Shown here one piece after another: positions 1 to 12,999 of a stretch of DNA of 64,000 bases. The DNA comes from Blasia pusilla (taxonomy: Eukaryota > Marchantiophyta > Marchantiopsida > Blasiales). Every line of letters begins with the position of its first letter. The first letter of the stretch is position 1. The position numbers were made by a program, and so were the translations under genes. Location: NCBI GenBank assembly GCA_050084515.1, contig CM114272.1:16182001-16246000 (forward strand), written 5' to 3'. The notes beneath the pieces were generated by a model. It made no database searches. It saw only the letters and a list, made by a program, of their open reading frames with translations, and was not told the origin of the DNA.

Positions 1-1650
1 TTCCTTCATCACTTTTTTTTGTCTTCACTTACTTGTAGGAATATTCTCATTTTGAAATAGCACATGCACTTTTTTCACTTTCATTTTTTAACTCTCTTTC
101 TAAATGAGTCCTATCAACTACTTCATTTTTTCCATTTGAGTCCATCATCTCATGTACCTCTAGTACATGATATGCAACTTCAGACTGCCAAGTCAATATT
201 ATTCATATTTGAGTTTCACGAAGATAACAAATTATATCACCTCGTCCATCATCTTCTACTCCATCATCCCAAGCGCAAATATCGACTCTACCCAATAGCT
301 TTACCAATAATTCTGCTTGTCTGTTGCTCAAAACCTTCTTAAGCAGCTTGTATCTTGTAGCTTGATCATGTTCACCCCATGCTCAAAACTTTAATGAATT
401 CTCGAGAAAAATAAGGATCTTGAACTCCAAGCTACCAATCCATGCAAATTAAACCATATTATGCACACCCATATCATGCAACCCTATGTATGCTCATCTC
501 CTTGGTCATTTTTGCACTCTAGTCTTCCGATACACAATTGAGCTCCTCCGTAGTACTTCTCCTCCACATCAGCTCAACTGCCCCACACTCATGCTCTTCA
601 ACAATCGCAACATACCTCGGACCTTGCCTAACATAACCTTACAATACAACCAATATGCGGCCCTTTGAGAGGATGGGAGATTAGGTAGTAAACAGATGTG
701 GAGGACACATGGATAGCCTAGATGGAGAGAAAAAAAGAAGAAGAGTGTCTATATGGTCCGTAACCACCTTACCATCATGCACCTCTATTCTAGACCCCAC
801 ACTCCATGGCAAATAGATCACACCTCACTCCTAAAAACTAGTGTGTATCCTCTCATACATGTGAAGAAGAAAATAATTAACATGTACGTGCATTGTCTAG
901 ACGGCCAAGAAAAGAAACGATGAGAATTTGTAGAGGCCCTAACCAGTCTACAACCCTTTCCTTTGAGATGGGTAACGGGGGAGAAGAATAATCAATACAT
1001 AGGAGCGGAAGACAAGTGGATATTCAAGATGGAAATAAATAAATAAATAAGTTTTTAAATGTGATTTTCAAATCACATTTAGTAATTTATTTATTAGAAA
1101 GCCCGCCATAAACTCAAATTGGAGAAGTATCGCGCGAATGGATACCCGAGCGCTCACCATGCCGTCGAAGGGCCGAAGGAATACTTCTCTTCTCGGCACA
1201 GAGCAGAGAGGATGGCCTCATGCCTGCGCTCTGGCAATTCAACACGACACGCACTTTGGAAATCGGTGGAGTTGGGTTGGTCTATACGTGAGAAGGAGCT
1301 CGTCAGTTCGGATGGGCGATTTTATGTCACGAAAGAATCGGGATCAGCCGAGATTTAATCGTGAAGTCGACTGGAGAGTCGTCGAAGAGTAGTTTTCAGG
1401 AGTGGTCCGGCAGAGGCCGGCGGAAATAGGGGGCAAGGCTCGTCATGGTGCCAGGGGAGACCTTACTCAATTCTGCGGCAGAGGCTCGGTTTCGCGATGA
1501 AAACACAATTTTGACTGCGCAGAGGCGGTGTTCACCTGGACGAGTCAGGAATTTGGCACTTACTGAATGCGGAAGATCAGGAGAGGCATGTCCTCTAGGT
1601 CTGATGTTGAAGAGAAGAGGGCACAGTTGAGTTAACGTGAAGGAGAGGCA
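1..1650. other. Intergenic region upstream of RAD17
   Basis: No gene can be supported. The first 900 bases are AT-rich with short chance ORFs. From about 1110 the base composition becomes GC-richer with several overlapping ORFs on both strands, as expected near a promoter or 5' UTR, but none resembles a known protein. A fold-back sequence lies at about 1033-1096. Confidence 0.5.
1033..1096. repeat. AT-rich fold-back (imperfect hairpin)
   Basis: A run of AAAT repeats is followed by AAATGTGATTT, two bases, and AAATCACATTT, then a TTTATTTATT run. The inner arms pair perfectly over 11 bases and the outer AT-rich flanks extend the stem with mismatches. It could be a very short MITE-like fold-back or a chance AT palindrome. 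It lies about 560 bases upstream of the proposed RAD17 start. Confidence 0.4.
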
Positions 1651-4600
1651 ATGGAGCGGAGGAAAAGGAAAGCCGACACGCGTGGAGCATCGATTAGGGA
1701 TGCGTCGAAAGTGAGTAGAAAGAAGAGAGGCAGAGACGTTAAGAACGGTATCAATGGACAACACTCCAAGATTGAAGGTGAGCTGACATTCCTGTTGCAT
1801 GGAAGATAAGATTATAGACCAGCAAGGGCTAAGTGGTTGTGTCAATGGTAGGAGTAGCACAAGGAGCTGGTGCAGAGTGGTAGAGTTCGGACGTAAGTAA
1901 ATGCCCTACAGTATCACCAAGTTGAGAGTAAAGGTAGAGGAATTCTCTGTTTTATATCGGATGGACTGTGGATGAGCAAGAAACTTTCCTACTACATATG
2001 TAGACGTCTTCTGCAAGCAATTTCATTGCTGACAGCGATCTATCTGCACTTCCAGGTTACACGAAGCCTGCTGATGATCAATCAGCTGACTCAAGACTCT
2101 GGGTAGTAAAACATTCTCCTGTGACCGTTGAAGACTTGGTGGTTCACAGCAAGAAGGTGAGAAATTTTCGCTTTTGTATACTTTGTACTGGCATGCCTTG
2201 TTTTCTGTTTGTAAGCTTTTGTTTTCTGTGCCATGGTCTTTCTGAGAACCAATTCCATAAGGCACTAGGGGCTCTTGACGAAATTTCAAAGGTCTGATAT
2301 AATTCCCTCACCTGTTGATGTACGGACAGGTTGCTGAAGTGAGGGACTGGCTTCTAGGGCAACTTGACAACCTCTCCAAGGTAGGCACTTGATCGACCTA
2401 GTAGAAGTGTGAATCCATCACAATGCGAAATACTCTCCTTGAAATTTGGAACAGATCCATGGCTCTCATTTGTACCGATTGTAGGTTTGAGTTCAACTCC
2501 CAGAGGTTTTCTTTGAATCATACTAGCTCATCCCCATGCAAATTTGTACTAACTGTGGATTTCTGCTTGATGCAGCATCAACCGAATAGTCGAGTGGTGG
2601 TACTGACAGGTCCAGCTGGTGTTGGTAAAACGGTATGTTCCCAAATTTTGTCGGCAATGTTGTTGGTCATGATCACGAATATGTTTAGAGTCAAAAACGT
2701 ATTTCGTGGATATCTAATATTTTCTTTTCTCCATTCCTACTTGTTGGTATCTTCTATGTATTCTGTTTCTTGAATGTAAAGGATTCAGGGTTTGGCTCTG
2801 GTGGCAGGGAGTTGTTCATGTCCTAGCAAAGGTTATGGATCTTGAATTGTGTGAATGGGCAACCCCAACACCTACTCTATGGCAAGAGTACACACACCAT
2901 GCCGCTACTGGTATGTGAATATGCTCACGTTTTATTTCAATTATCATTAATAGACGCCTCCCTAACACTACCTCTCATAGATCTATGATACAATGTTGTC
3001 TCTGGGAAAATGTCTGAGTTGAAGATTGGTACGTGCTGATGGTGGACCAGGGGCGCCATATTTGTCCAAGCTTGATGAATTTGAGGCCTTCCTGGAGAAA
3101 GCTCGGAAGTTTAACTCACTTCAAACTACATCAATGATATCCTCGTCTCAAGAGAAAGGAGGAACGTTTTCAGGGCTTAACAGATACAAAGGGACAAAAT
3201 TACTGCTTATTGATGACCTACCCCATGTCAATGACAATACTCATCGCCAACGACTTTGTAAGATGCTCCAAGTCCTGGCAACGTCTTCCAAGTTCCCTGC
3301 AATTGTAGTGGTAACGGATGAAGCTGGAAGTGGTGACCATACAGATGGAAGAAAGTATTTAATAATCGATATTATTCAGGCCCTGGAGCGTGGTGGTGCC
3401 AGAAAGGTCTGTTGACATCTTCAGTGCCCTGTAAACAAACTGTTTTAGGTGTGGTGGTTACCCAGTAGATGAGTTGCATTTTTCATTCAACTTGTCTACT
3501 GGGTAACCACCACACCTACTGGGGCACCGGCAATGTTTTCTGTATCTTTTGACATCCTCAAGGAAGAAGAGAGATAGCAGCACTAATCATTGGTTTTATC
3601 CCCAACTCTGCATTGAGGTGACTTTAATCTAATGAGCAGTAGGTTGTAATCAGCTCAAGTATGATGACACCGCTGATCATGTTTCATCTGTAACTCTTCA
3701 ACAGATATCTTTCAATCCAGTGACCACTAATGCTATCAAAAAGCTGCTTAGCAGAGTGCAACTTCTAGAGAAATGTAGGGCTCCCTCGGGGAGTCTAGCA
3801 GCTATTGCTGAGAGCTGTGGGGGTGATATTCGGCAGGCTTTGACATCATTACAGTTTCTCTGCCTTGGTTATCACTCAAATCCCTTGGCTAGTTCCTTGT
3901 GGGATCCCGGTGGTTTTGGGATTAGAATGTCTCATACAAACTTGCTTGGCACAAGTGTGGGAAAAGATCAACATATGACCATTCAGAGCAACTTGTCTGC
4001 CTCACCAGTTTTGGTAGGACGGGACTCAAGTCTCTCTCTTTTTCATGCCTTGGGAAAGTTTCTGCACAACAAAAGACACACTGACGAATCGGCTAAATCA
4101 AGTGCGTGTACACTTCCTTAGACCAAATCCATATCTGAGTAGAAAAGCTGAGATGTATCCAATACTCAAGAATATTTCTCCAGAGCAAAAGTCTATTGGC
4201 TCTACATGTGACTGAGTGCTGATGATACCATTGGGTGGCTTAAAGCAGGTGATGGTTCAAAATTTAAGCTAAAAGAGGAGTACTGCAGACATCCTCTAAA
4301 TATGGAGGAACCTGAAACAATTTTGGCCCAGGCACATGCAGAAACAGCAACTGTGACTGCCTTTCTTCATGAAAATGGTAGTTTTTGTGCTTTGGCCCAA
4401 CACTAATTTGATGCAATCAGTCTATTTGGAACAATTTTACACATGATCTTTTGGATGTACTTAGTGTTTTTCTTGGCTGCAGCTTTTCTTACTCCTAGCG
4501 ATAGTGGGCGTGAGCTATATTCCCTAAAAGAGATGTCAGATTTGAATGACGAAGGCTCTGATCTCCTGATCAGTTTTGCAGTTTGTGGATGAGGAAGCTA

Positions 4601-6108
4601 CAGACGATGTGGCAAACATATTATCTTATCTGAGTGATGTGGATTACATGCTCCAAGGAGAGGGAAGCTATCGTAACAGACATACTCTTGTACAGTCCAA
4701 TGACATCAATCCCTCACAAATTGCGGTTGCAGCAGCCAGTTCTGTCGCAGCCCGTGGAGTTCTTTTTGCAAATGTTCATCCTGCACCCCGCAGGTTAGGT
4801 GCCTTCCTGAATGTGGATGCATCTACTCTTTGGTTCAGCCATTGTGCTTTTTTAAGAAATGGCTTCCTTGTGCATAGTGCTCATTCCTTGCCCCTCTTAC
4901 ATGGTGGTCATTCCCCCACCAATCTGCCAAAAAAAATTGTGTGCAAACTTTGAGTTCTCTTGTTCAAAACATATCTGTTATCCATTTTTTTAGTGTTGCT
5001 CACTGACATCTTTCCACTAATTATTCAATGGTAATGGCCAAAAACTGTAACTGAGCTGGGTGAATAAACAATCTGTCGATCACATGCCATCTCACGCACA
5101 ACATTGCAACAATAGAACTCAAAATATGAGGATGAAATAGTGGAGATGACATATGGCTTTTGTCATACTAGAGAATATAAGTGTTAACAGAGGTATGCTT
5201 ATTGGTAATTATGGGACAGGTGGCAAAGTGTTAGGGCACCAGCACTCTGGCAAGTTGAACGCCAAAGGACACTAAAGAAGGTACCCTCTGTGTGACTTCC
5301 ATACTGCTTTGTTTTTCTGTTTTATGTTCCTATTTCATGTACTATTACTATCACATAAGACAAAACAAAAGTAGTGGACAGTTGGTACATCTGTAGAGTT
5401 GCTTCAAAGTTTGATTGACCTGATAGTAGCAGATGTACATTGCTGCACTAAGGTTGCCACGCCTTACCTAATTTGATGTGCTGTAGGGTGATGAAAATTA
5501 GCATTTTGATGTCCCTTTTTTTTTTGCATGTTTCACAGTTGTGTTAGTGTGTTGGTGGTTTTGTAATCCCATGCATACCTCCCACCAGAGGATTCCAGAG
5601 ATCTTGATATGCAGGAAGTTCTACTTCGACTACTTCACGACGAGGGCCATTGTAATTTGCTTGTGAAATTGTCGTCACGGATGAACTCGTATGCCTTAAT
5701 GTATCTATGTTGGGTCTGAAGATCAAGAACTGGAGTAAGTGTCCTGTCACTGATTCCCCACTGGGCTGGCATTTGTTGCAGGTGGAGATTTGCAATGAAT
5801 CCTTATTCGGAATGTTTAATACTACAATATTGAGTAGCTCGGTTCAAGCCATGGAAGTGTACCCTTTTAGTCAAAAGTTGCCCAGATGTTCTTCCAGCTC
5901 TACCACAAAGCAAGTTTATACCAAAGAAGAGGATTTATTTTCTGTAGATATGGACCTCATTGAAGACCATATGGAAGTGGATGCCCCTAATGAGGAAGAA
6001 TCTTCATATTTTCTGACTGAAGGAAAAAATCCCATCAAGCAGGGGAACTTTGTAAGACAGGCAACTCCACCACAAGTGGCTGTGGAAGATGAGATAGAAG
6101 AGTGGTGA
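1651..6108 (+). CDS. RAD17: RAD17-like checkpoint clamp loader (12 exons)
   Basis: RAD17 replaces the large subunit of replication factor C and loads the 9-1-1 clamp on damaged DNA in the nucleus. Proposed exons: 1651-1710, 2004-2156, 2330-2380, 2576-2632, 2808-2910, 3051-3406, 3705-4101, 4249-4377, 4574-4793, 5220-5280, 5591-about 5713, 5782-6108. All junctions use GT-AG and phases agree, giving about 678 residues, normal for the family. Exon 1 is basic (MERRKRK), a likely nuclear signal. Exon 2 has the N-terminal WVVKHSPVTVEDLVVHSKK motif. Exon 4 carries Walker A GPAGVGKT; exon 6 Walker B LLLIDDLP; exon 7 ISFNPV and the GGDIRQALTSLQF sensor-2-like segment and LFHALGKFL. The C-terminus ends in acidic DEIEEW, like the RAD17 tail that contacts the clamp. 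The exon 1 choice and the exon 11 donor are the least certain parts. No inactivating lesion was seen under this model. Confidence 0.88.
3447..3517. repeat. Perfect 23-bp inverted repeat in RAD17 intron 6
   Basis: Bases 3447-3469 are the exact reverse complement of 3495-3517, with a 25-base loop. The arm begins AGGTGTGGTGGTTACC. The whole lies inside the intron 3407-3704. A transcript would form a strong hairpin. It could be a tiny fold-back element, a recent inverted duplication or a small-RNA precursor. Nothing else marks its ends. Confidence 0.85.
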
Positions 6109-8845
6109 GTATTTCAACAGTGTATATAACAAACGTCTGAAATCTGATTGCACCAATTGGGTGGGTGGTGTTTTCCTGTCCATGGTTCCGACATGTTCGG
6201 AGAAGAAAGTCAACTGCTTTGTAAACCACTCAAACTGTCATGTGAACAGATCAGGAAGAACTTTGAAATGGTCTACTTTGGCTGGCTTTGTCTTCACCCA
6301 TTTTGCTTGAAAACGCAAGTCTCCAATGTTGTGCAGTGTTTCACAAATTTTCCCCACGGCTTCGTTGGTCAAACAATGTCATGTGCAAAGCAGGCATGGA
6401 TACATCCTCTTGAAAAGGAAGAATTTCCACCGGAGATTTGTTAACTCTCCTACTTGCAGAAGTGGTGAATTTGTATTGTCTGTGAATACTACCGACTGTT
6501 TAGTCCCATGACTTCTACTTAGGCGAAGAATGATGTGATTCTCATGGTCATATAGGACCCATCCCCTAGATCTAGGGCATGGTAAATCAGATAACCTCAC
6601 TGTAGTAGTGATGAAAGGTCAACCCGTTCCACTTATACCACTACCTTTGTCAAGTTCATTAGTCGAATTTCCACTATCAGATAGGAATCCCAAGAACATA
6701 CCTCTTAGACCTTCCATTTTAGTGGTTGATCCCCCTTCCATTACCAAGAGTTGCAATGATTATTTTAAGGGAAAAGATTGGAGTGTAGAGATAGCTTTGT
6801 ATGGCAATTCGAGTCCATTGTGATGGCTAACAAGGACTCAGCTTTGGATGGTAAATTCAAGCTCTTCACTGGTCTGCCAAGGGGAAGCTTGAGATCGATA
6901 TGCAAGAGTTCTCAATCTTCAATATCATTGATCATGGTGAGTTGAAGATGGCCTTTATCAATCAGTTTATTGAAAGTTGAAAAGAAGGATGAGTTGATCG
7001 CTGGATATACGAGCAGGCTTAAACACTTACGGTAAAATCCACGAGATAGTTTGCCAGTGAGCAAGTACAAAGACAACGGTACATAACAAGGTTATCTTCA
7101 TCCACGAACTTCTACTGAAATAGTGGGAATGGTGCAAGTGACATCCTTGGAAACATTATTTACAAGGTGTAGGATTATGAAGCTCATGAAAGAATTCTTG
7201 GATACATGATAAAGGAAGCTCCACGCTGAAACGTTCCATGAACAATAGTTCATCCAGTTCTATTGAGTCCAATTCTTGAGATATGGACACAGATTATATT
7301 ATGTCCACCTCTAGCTCATCAACTCCTTCCACGTCGTCTTTGCAAGAGTTTAGGGGCCATTGAACGACAAAAGTAACGCTCCGTCAAAACGAATGGACTC
7401 TTGAGGAAGGACAATTGGAGTGTTGTGCATCAACTCACACAGTAGATCTAGCTTAAGAGAGAGATAGATGCCTTTCCACTAATAGTGGTTGAGAGTTGAT
7501 TGCTTCCTAGTCTAGTAAAACTCTTCAATGTGGCTTTGTACCTAGGCTATCAAATCTCCACTGCTTCGTAGGGTGCCCAAGCCAATCTATATTAGTATGG
7601 GAAAATGCCTTCTGGATTTGCAAACACCTCTTTGCTTGACACGTGGTAACTGGGCAGCAAGAAAATGTTTCACATGTTACTGTCAACAAGACAAATTCAA
7701 AATTAACATTGATTTTGATGTGGAGCATCATTAATCTCTTCCCTTCACGGGCTATACACTAGCTCTTCAAACACTTTTTCATTTACCGTGCATCGCACGC
7801 ACACCTTACTAGTGGGATATTGAGACATGCTCATGTTGTGGGAGATGCCATCGCTAGATGCCTTCTTAGTGAAAGTCAAGTTCTTTTAGATGTTGGACAT
7901 CTTTTTTTCGTGCTTGGTGAGTTTAGCTTGTAGGGGGTTTCGCCCTTTTTCTTTGTCATAAGCTAGATGTAGCCTTGATGTTCTTGACTCTTAGAGTCTC
8001 CCTCTTTGTACTTCTGATGGGTTCCCCTGTCATCATTTATTTGAGTTTTATTTTCCCTAAGCTAGTCCATGAAGGTCCTTCCAATCCATGAGAGTCTAAT
8101 ATAGCCTAGATTTGTGATGGTTCCAAACTAAGGTCTTTGGAATTGGCGTACCAGGCCATCCACTTCCAATGGCATATACACCTCTCAAATCAATTTAACT
8201 CGTAACCTCTTTAGATCTAGCTTTGTCCCCCTGAGACTTTTCACCTATACATTCCAAGTCCTCTCGTACATTGTTGAGTGACCAAAACCATTGAGATTTT
8301 GTAATCCCTATAGAGCTTGTAAGTGGTATGATTTGGTAGGAGAGCATAGATCCATTCCTTTAAACTTATTTGGAAGGACTTTGGTGTATTAATCTCATGT
8401 TGATTAACAAAGGAGCTCTTCAAACATCAATCAATAAATGATTTATAGTTCTTTGTGAAGGGATTTTGGAACGGCATATACGTTTCCCTTCCATATTCCA
8501 TGTGACTCATAATCAATAGAAAATTGAAACTACTTATACATGGCCAGTAAAGAATGAACGCAAATTCCAAGGCCTTCGAACTTTGTTTAAAAAATGGTAG
8601 GAGATTACTCAACTTGTAAGTAGATAGTAACCATGGAATCAACAAGGTTTGGACCCATCAATCCTTTTTTCTTTCACAATGTTTTATGTCGTTTGAAAAC
8701 CCCTATCTCCATTAATACGAGTAGATTTTCTTCTTCTTAGCTTCACTCAATCTATGAGATGGTGGATTTTAATCTTAATCTTCATATTTTTTCCCTAGCA
8801 ACGGCCCCAAGAAAAAATTACATTCATATTATTTAAGAGCTCCAT
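6109..8845. other. Gene-poor stretch, no recognised coding sequence
   Basis: Only short ORFs occur, the longest about 98 codons, and none shows a recognisable motif. Segments near 6608-6830 and 6830-7250 have the look of decayed coding sequence of a mobile element, but I cannot assign them to a family. The region follows the RAD17 stop directly, so its first few hundred bases should include the RAD17 3' UTR. Confidence 0.4.
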
Positions 8846-9320
8846 TGTCACGTCTTTTAGGATAGATCAATGAGCGCCTTCAGAGATACTGGAGGACGGC
8901 CTCAAGAGGTCGAGGATGATCTACTAATGCCACGAGTAACATGTGAGAGGAGGTTTTCCTTTCATTTCAGCTCATTTGGAGCCATATAGAGAAACTTACT
9001 ATTCCATTTAGAGTATAATTGACTTCCCACTTTGGGAAGTGGAACTTAACCCACTACAGCACGTCAAGAGCCAATAAGGTGACCTGCGAGCATAGGTTAC
9101 TGAGGAGAGAGTTTGGTAGAGGGAAGGGGGTATACCTCCAAGAGAGACAGCTTTGGAGAGGGAAAGGGGTATACTTCCAAGAGAGAGAGCTTGAGAGCTT
9201 ATTCTCTTTGTTGAACCTCTTGGCATGAGGCGGCGGAGCTATGGTCTCCTTGCCTTGTGTGCGTAACCCAAGCCTCTCATTAGGAGAGTGGGTTTGGTTT
9301 GACATAAGAGTGAGTGCACA
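8846..9320 (+). repeat. LTR-like sequence of copy A
   Basis: This stretch is homologous to 23470-23982 in copy C: it starts TGTCACGTC followed by TTAGGATAGATC, continues through a shared GA-rich part (near 9110-9190) and a segment ending GTGCACA. It thus begins with TG and plausibly ends with CA. Bases upstream of 8846 do not match copy C. The boundaries are inferred from pairwise similarity only; a primer-binding site was not identified. Confidence 0.6.
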
Positions 9321-10455
9321 CCATTGAGAGCTTGATCTAAGATGTGATGTGAGATTTCATTGATTTCACCTGGCCTCTCGTCGATTTTCACACCCTTCTC
9401 GACTCTCAGAGTGTTTCTGCACTTGCCGTCCGCTCCCATCCGCTCACGGTCAGTTGGATATCGGCTACTACTATCTCTTAGCAAATGGCTGTGAGTGACA
9501 ACCGTCAATTGGCAGACTATGAGCGTCGTCACATTATTGCCATTGACAGCGAGGCGACTGTTGATTTTTTAAATTTTCGCCACCATTTTGTACTTGGTGA
9601 ATTACGCCGCCGCCACATCCATGTCTTGGCCGTCGTCGACACTTTGCGTCATCGACCGTCTACATTGGAAAAAATAAAGCACAAAGAGGTGACCTTTTGG
9701 ATTTATGGGGTCTGAATTTTCTTCATGCTTGCTATGTTGTGATTAGTAGCCACTCGACGATGATCGAGTACGGAGCTGTGACGCCCGTAGCCGCAACGCG
9801 CCGCCGATTGCCGCGTCGTGCCGCTCGTGGCTGCACCGCACCGTCTCAATTGCGGAGCCACACCATTATTGGGAGCAGAGCAAGTGTTTTTCTTAGGAGG
9901 GTATGCCACTATGTGCCGCACTCATTTTCGAGTGTCGTGTTGTTTGTAGTCGTTCCGTGCCGCTAGTTCTACACCGTCCCGCTAGACCCGCACCGCACAT
10001 CAAGGAGATTTGAGCATCGTCAGTACCATAGGAGTACGACGTATTGTTTGGGGAGTTTGTCTTCACAACCGAGTTGGGATCAATTTTGCAATTGCTGAGG
10101 AGTAACATCGACATTTGTTGTTAGGTTATCCATTCTCGTCTTTTGCCTTGCACGTATGAGGGAATTTTAAGTATTGGGTAGTTATTTGGGGATATTGGGT
10201 TTCGTGCAGATGTTGAGAGCATCGTTGATGTATGGGTTTGGGGGACATAGATCTGTGTGGGATGTCCAGAGTTGAGGGTATCTCCTGTAGATGAGATGAT
10301 AGGATAGTAGCCAAGCGGTGGCTCGTGATAGGACACCGCTTGTTGCCGTACAACTCACGTCTCAATGAGAGGGTGTAGATTGAGTGTCGCCTGTTTAGTT
10401 TGAGTGATTGAGTGATTACTCGCGAGGTTGAGAGTGATCGTATGAGAGGGGCACG
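9321..10455 (+). other. Copy A leader between LTR-like sequence and gag
   Basis: No protein is recognisable. The region has short ORFs on both strands and a GC-rich stretch at about 9780-9970 rich in CGC/GCCG. It most likely represents the untranslated leader or a decayed N-terminal gag portion of copy A. Confidence 0.4.
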
Positions 10456-12060
10456 ATGGTCATCACGGCATTCTTTTGGGACTGTGAGAGGCGAGATGGT
10501 GGACCTGAAGGTAGCTCTAGAGGGTTTACGCGGAGTGGCGTGAGGTTACGAGGGTCTCCACGTGAGGGACAGCCCCGACCTCCTTATGTGTCATCTTTAG
10601 ACAAGGGGGAGAGTGTAGAGGAGTGTGTTAGTGATTCACCGCACACATTGAGTGGTCCTACTAGTTGGGCGTATGAGGTGGATGACCAGGGTAGAGGACC
10701 GCCTAGGTTTTCAGGTGCTATAGGCATCTTAGAGTTACACCACTTTATTGCGGAGTTTAGGAGTTGGTGTGACTCACAACGGGCTAGGAACTCTAGAGAG
10801 TTCAACCCGTTTACAGCATGGAATGGAATGTTCCAGCATTTGGAGTGGGCGCCCATGGATGATTACCATGAGTTCTCCTTGAGGCATGGTGATTCTACTA
10901 TGATCCACATTATATGTCATGGACTAAGCCGTTTCCCGATGAGGAAGAGGAGTCAGGAGAGGCTTCTTCCTCTTCCACCACTGATGTTTAAGGAGAAGTA
11001 ACTCCTAAAACATCACTCGCACTTGAGCAATTGCACCATCCAGTTGGGTTTGTCCTAGGTTCAACCCTATGGTTGAGTTCTTTGCTCAGTTGAGGACAAG
11101 CTACAAGGGGATACGAATTGAGAAGTTGCAGAGCATCCATGGCACCCAGGTGAGAGTTTGCGTGAGGCCTACACTCGCTTGCGCCGGTTGATCAACGTCA
11201 ATCAGGGGTGACAGAGTTCCGGGCTATCTAGTCATGGTACGCGATGCTCGACCGAACCCTACGGACACGAGTGCGGGAGGGGATGCTTCTTATGAACACC
11301 TCACCCATGTTGAGAGATGTTTTTAGGATCTTTGAGGACATTGAGCGTAACATGGTGGAGGAGAGCGTAGCCACCATGGGTTCTAGGGGAGAGCAGTTAG
11401 AATTTCGTGCACCATCCGTGCACTAACGTGGATTTCGAGATAGGTGTGTGGCACCATGAGCTTAGGGAGGATACCGGGAGGCCGTGCCTCAAAGACCTGT
11501 GCCTTCATATGCGGCTCAGCAGTAGCCGCCTATGATTATTTGTTGGGCATATGGTGGAGCCCATCACCACCGTAATTGCACTCATCAGGGTCATGGATGC
11601 GTACCTCAACATCGAGGAGGCGATGGTGTTGCATGAGGGGGTTAGTAGTGTGACTATTGTTAGAGGTACGGTCACACAAGCGCCAGATGTTTTAGCTCAC
11701 ACCTTGAGTTACGTGCGGACCGAGGGCCAGAGAGGGCACTAGAGCAAGTTTTCGGTCCGAGTGGGCCTAGAGGTCGTGCACCATGTGGTCCGATTGGGGG
11801 ACGAGGAGCTGGAGTTGCCCCTGGAGGAGGAAGATTTCCACCGCCTAGACGCGTTGAGGGAGACGTGAGGCGTGAGGCTAGGATGGCTGCTAAGATACAT
11901 CAGCTATAGCAGTAGATTGCCGCTATGGCACTGAGGTTATCCGATGCCGGATCCCTGGCATGGACGTCTTATGAAGCAGCCGGAGATATGGAGGATCCTG
12001 GCTGGATGTGCGCGATTGTCTAGTTGGAGGCAGCCATTTTTGTTACACGTGGAGCCGCCG
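10456..12060 (+). pseudogene. gag: gag-like capsid region of copy A (broken)
   Basis: The reading frame at 10456-11001 gives an Arg/Gly-rich start followed by a segment with HHFIAEFRSWCDSQ. After a frame change, 11150-11420 reads like the plant gypsy gag core, with LREAYTRLRRLI, a WYAMLDRTLRTRVREGML segment and a following ERNMVEESV. Gag assembles the particle that packages element RNA. Several stops and frame changes interrupt it, so it cannot make a full protein. No zinc knuckle (CCHC) was found. Assignment rests on position before the protease and on general resemblance, not on a strong motif. Confidence 0.55.
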
Positions 12061-12499
12061 GGAGTTGGATCCATAGAGAGGGAAAGCTAGGAAAGAGACC
12101 ATGCTTCCTCAGTCTTTCACGTTGTTTGAGGCGATGAGGACCCCATCAATAGATCCTGATCTGAGTTCCTGGAGGGTTGATTTTGTTGGTATATAGGCTT
12201 GGAGGGCGATGGGAGAAGTGAGTGCGACAACTCCTATTGCTGATGCTCGGGAGGAGCATGTCTCGAGAACAATGTTGGGGGCAGCCATGATGGTGTACCG
12301 TGCTCCGCTATTTTCTGCTTCCGATGTTATGACATTGGGAGGTACGCCCGCCGAGGTGTTTTGGTTGGCCGCTACGCTATGTGAGCATGGAGATGGTGTT
12401 GTTGCATCACATTCAGAGGTGATTGCAGAAGAGGTGATGGATCTGCCCTTGGAATTGATGCTTGGGCCATCCAACTCAGATTCATGGTAGGTTGCAGTT

Positions 12500-12960
12500 G
12501 TTAGGATGGCGGAGATGCCCGCGATAGAGCGTACCATGGCTCCTCCTCGTGTTGTATTGCTGGATAATCGGGGAGAGGTCTTCCAGTTTGTGAGTCTAAG
12601 AGGTAGAGTTCTTAGTGTCTTGAATGCCGCTTTTCCCAACATCACGGGTTGGTCGGGAGCCCAACCCGTGATGTTGGGGAAAGCTGTATTCAGAGGATTG
12701 GGCTTGACAAGAGCCGATGTGGAGCGTTGCCCATTCCGGATACATACATCCTTGAGTGGAGCAAGAAGCACATAGTTTATCATCCGAAAAGAGGTCGTGG
12801 TGAGAATTAGCCCGGGACATCCTACATAAAAGTGCGTGGTGCAAGCCAATGCGATAATGACCGATGCAAAGTCCTACGACATCTTGGTTGGTGGAGCAGT
12901 GTTGTACCCGATGGGGTTTTTTGTGGATTACTTGGAGGAGTCAACATCCAAGATGGTAGT
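12500..12960 (+). pseudogene. Aspartic protease region of copy A, active site destroyed
   Basis: In copies C, E and F this region reads LLDSGAQPLMLGK, the Asp-Ser-Gly active site of a retropepsin that cuts the polyprotein. In copy A the bases before SGAQP are replaced by an inverted copy of the neighbouring sequence, so the residues before it read FPNITGW and the catalytic Asp is lost. Downstream the family motif LGLTRADVERCPFRIHTS is kept. A conserved stretch follows, roughly 100 residues between protease and methyltransferase, with no domain that I recognise. Confidence 0.75.
12629..12684. repeat. Inverted duplication in the copy A protease
   Basis: The arm at 12661-12680 (CCAACCCGTGATGTTGGGGA) is mirrored at 12634-12652 with an 8-base loop, and similarity continues a few bases further out. 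Other copies have only the right arm, so the left arm is a new inverted copy that replaced the active-site codons. Confidence 0.85.
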
Positions 12961-12999
12961 TCGGTGATGGATGACTTTGTTCATTATGCATTCGATTCA

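Noticed and set aside
1119-1392. Two overlapping ORFs upstream of RAD17 as genes
   Set aside because: They overlap in different frames with no motif, splice context or homology; more likely GC-rich promoter or 5' UTR sequence.
3026-3415. An independent ORF starting at 3026 as a separate gene
   Set aside because: It is RAD17 exon 6; the acceptor at 3050 gives the correct phase from the previous exon, while the ORF start is just intron sequence.
12109-12849. A 246-codon minus-strand ORF as a gene
   Set aside because: It is the antisense shadow of the gag-protease region of copy A; the plus strand carries the family motifs.
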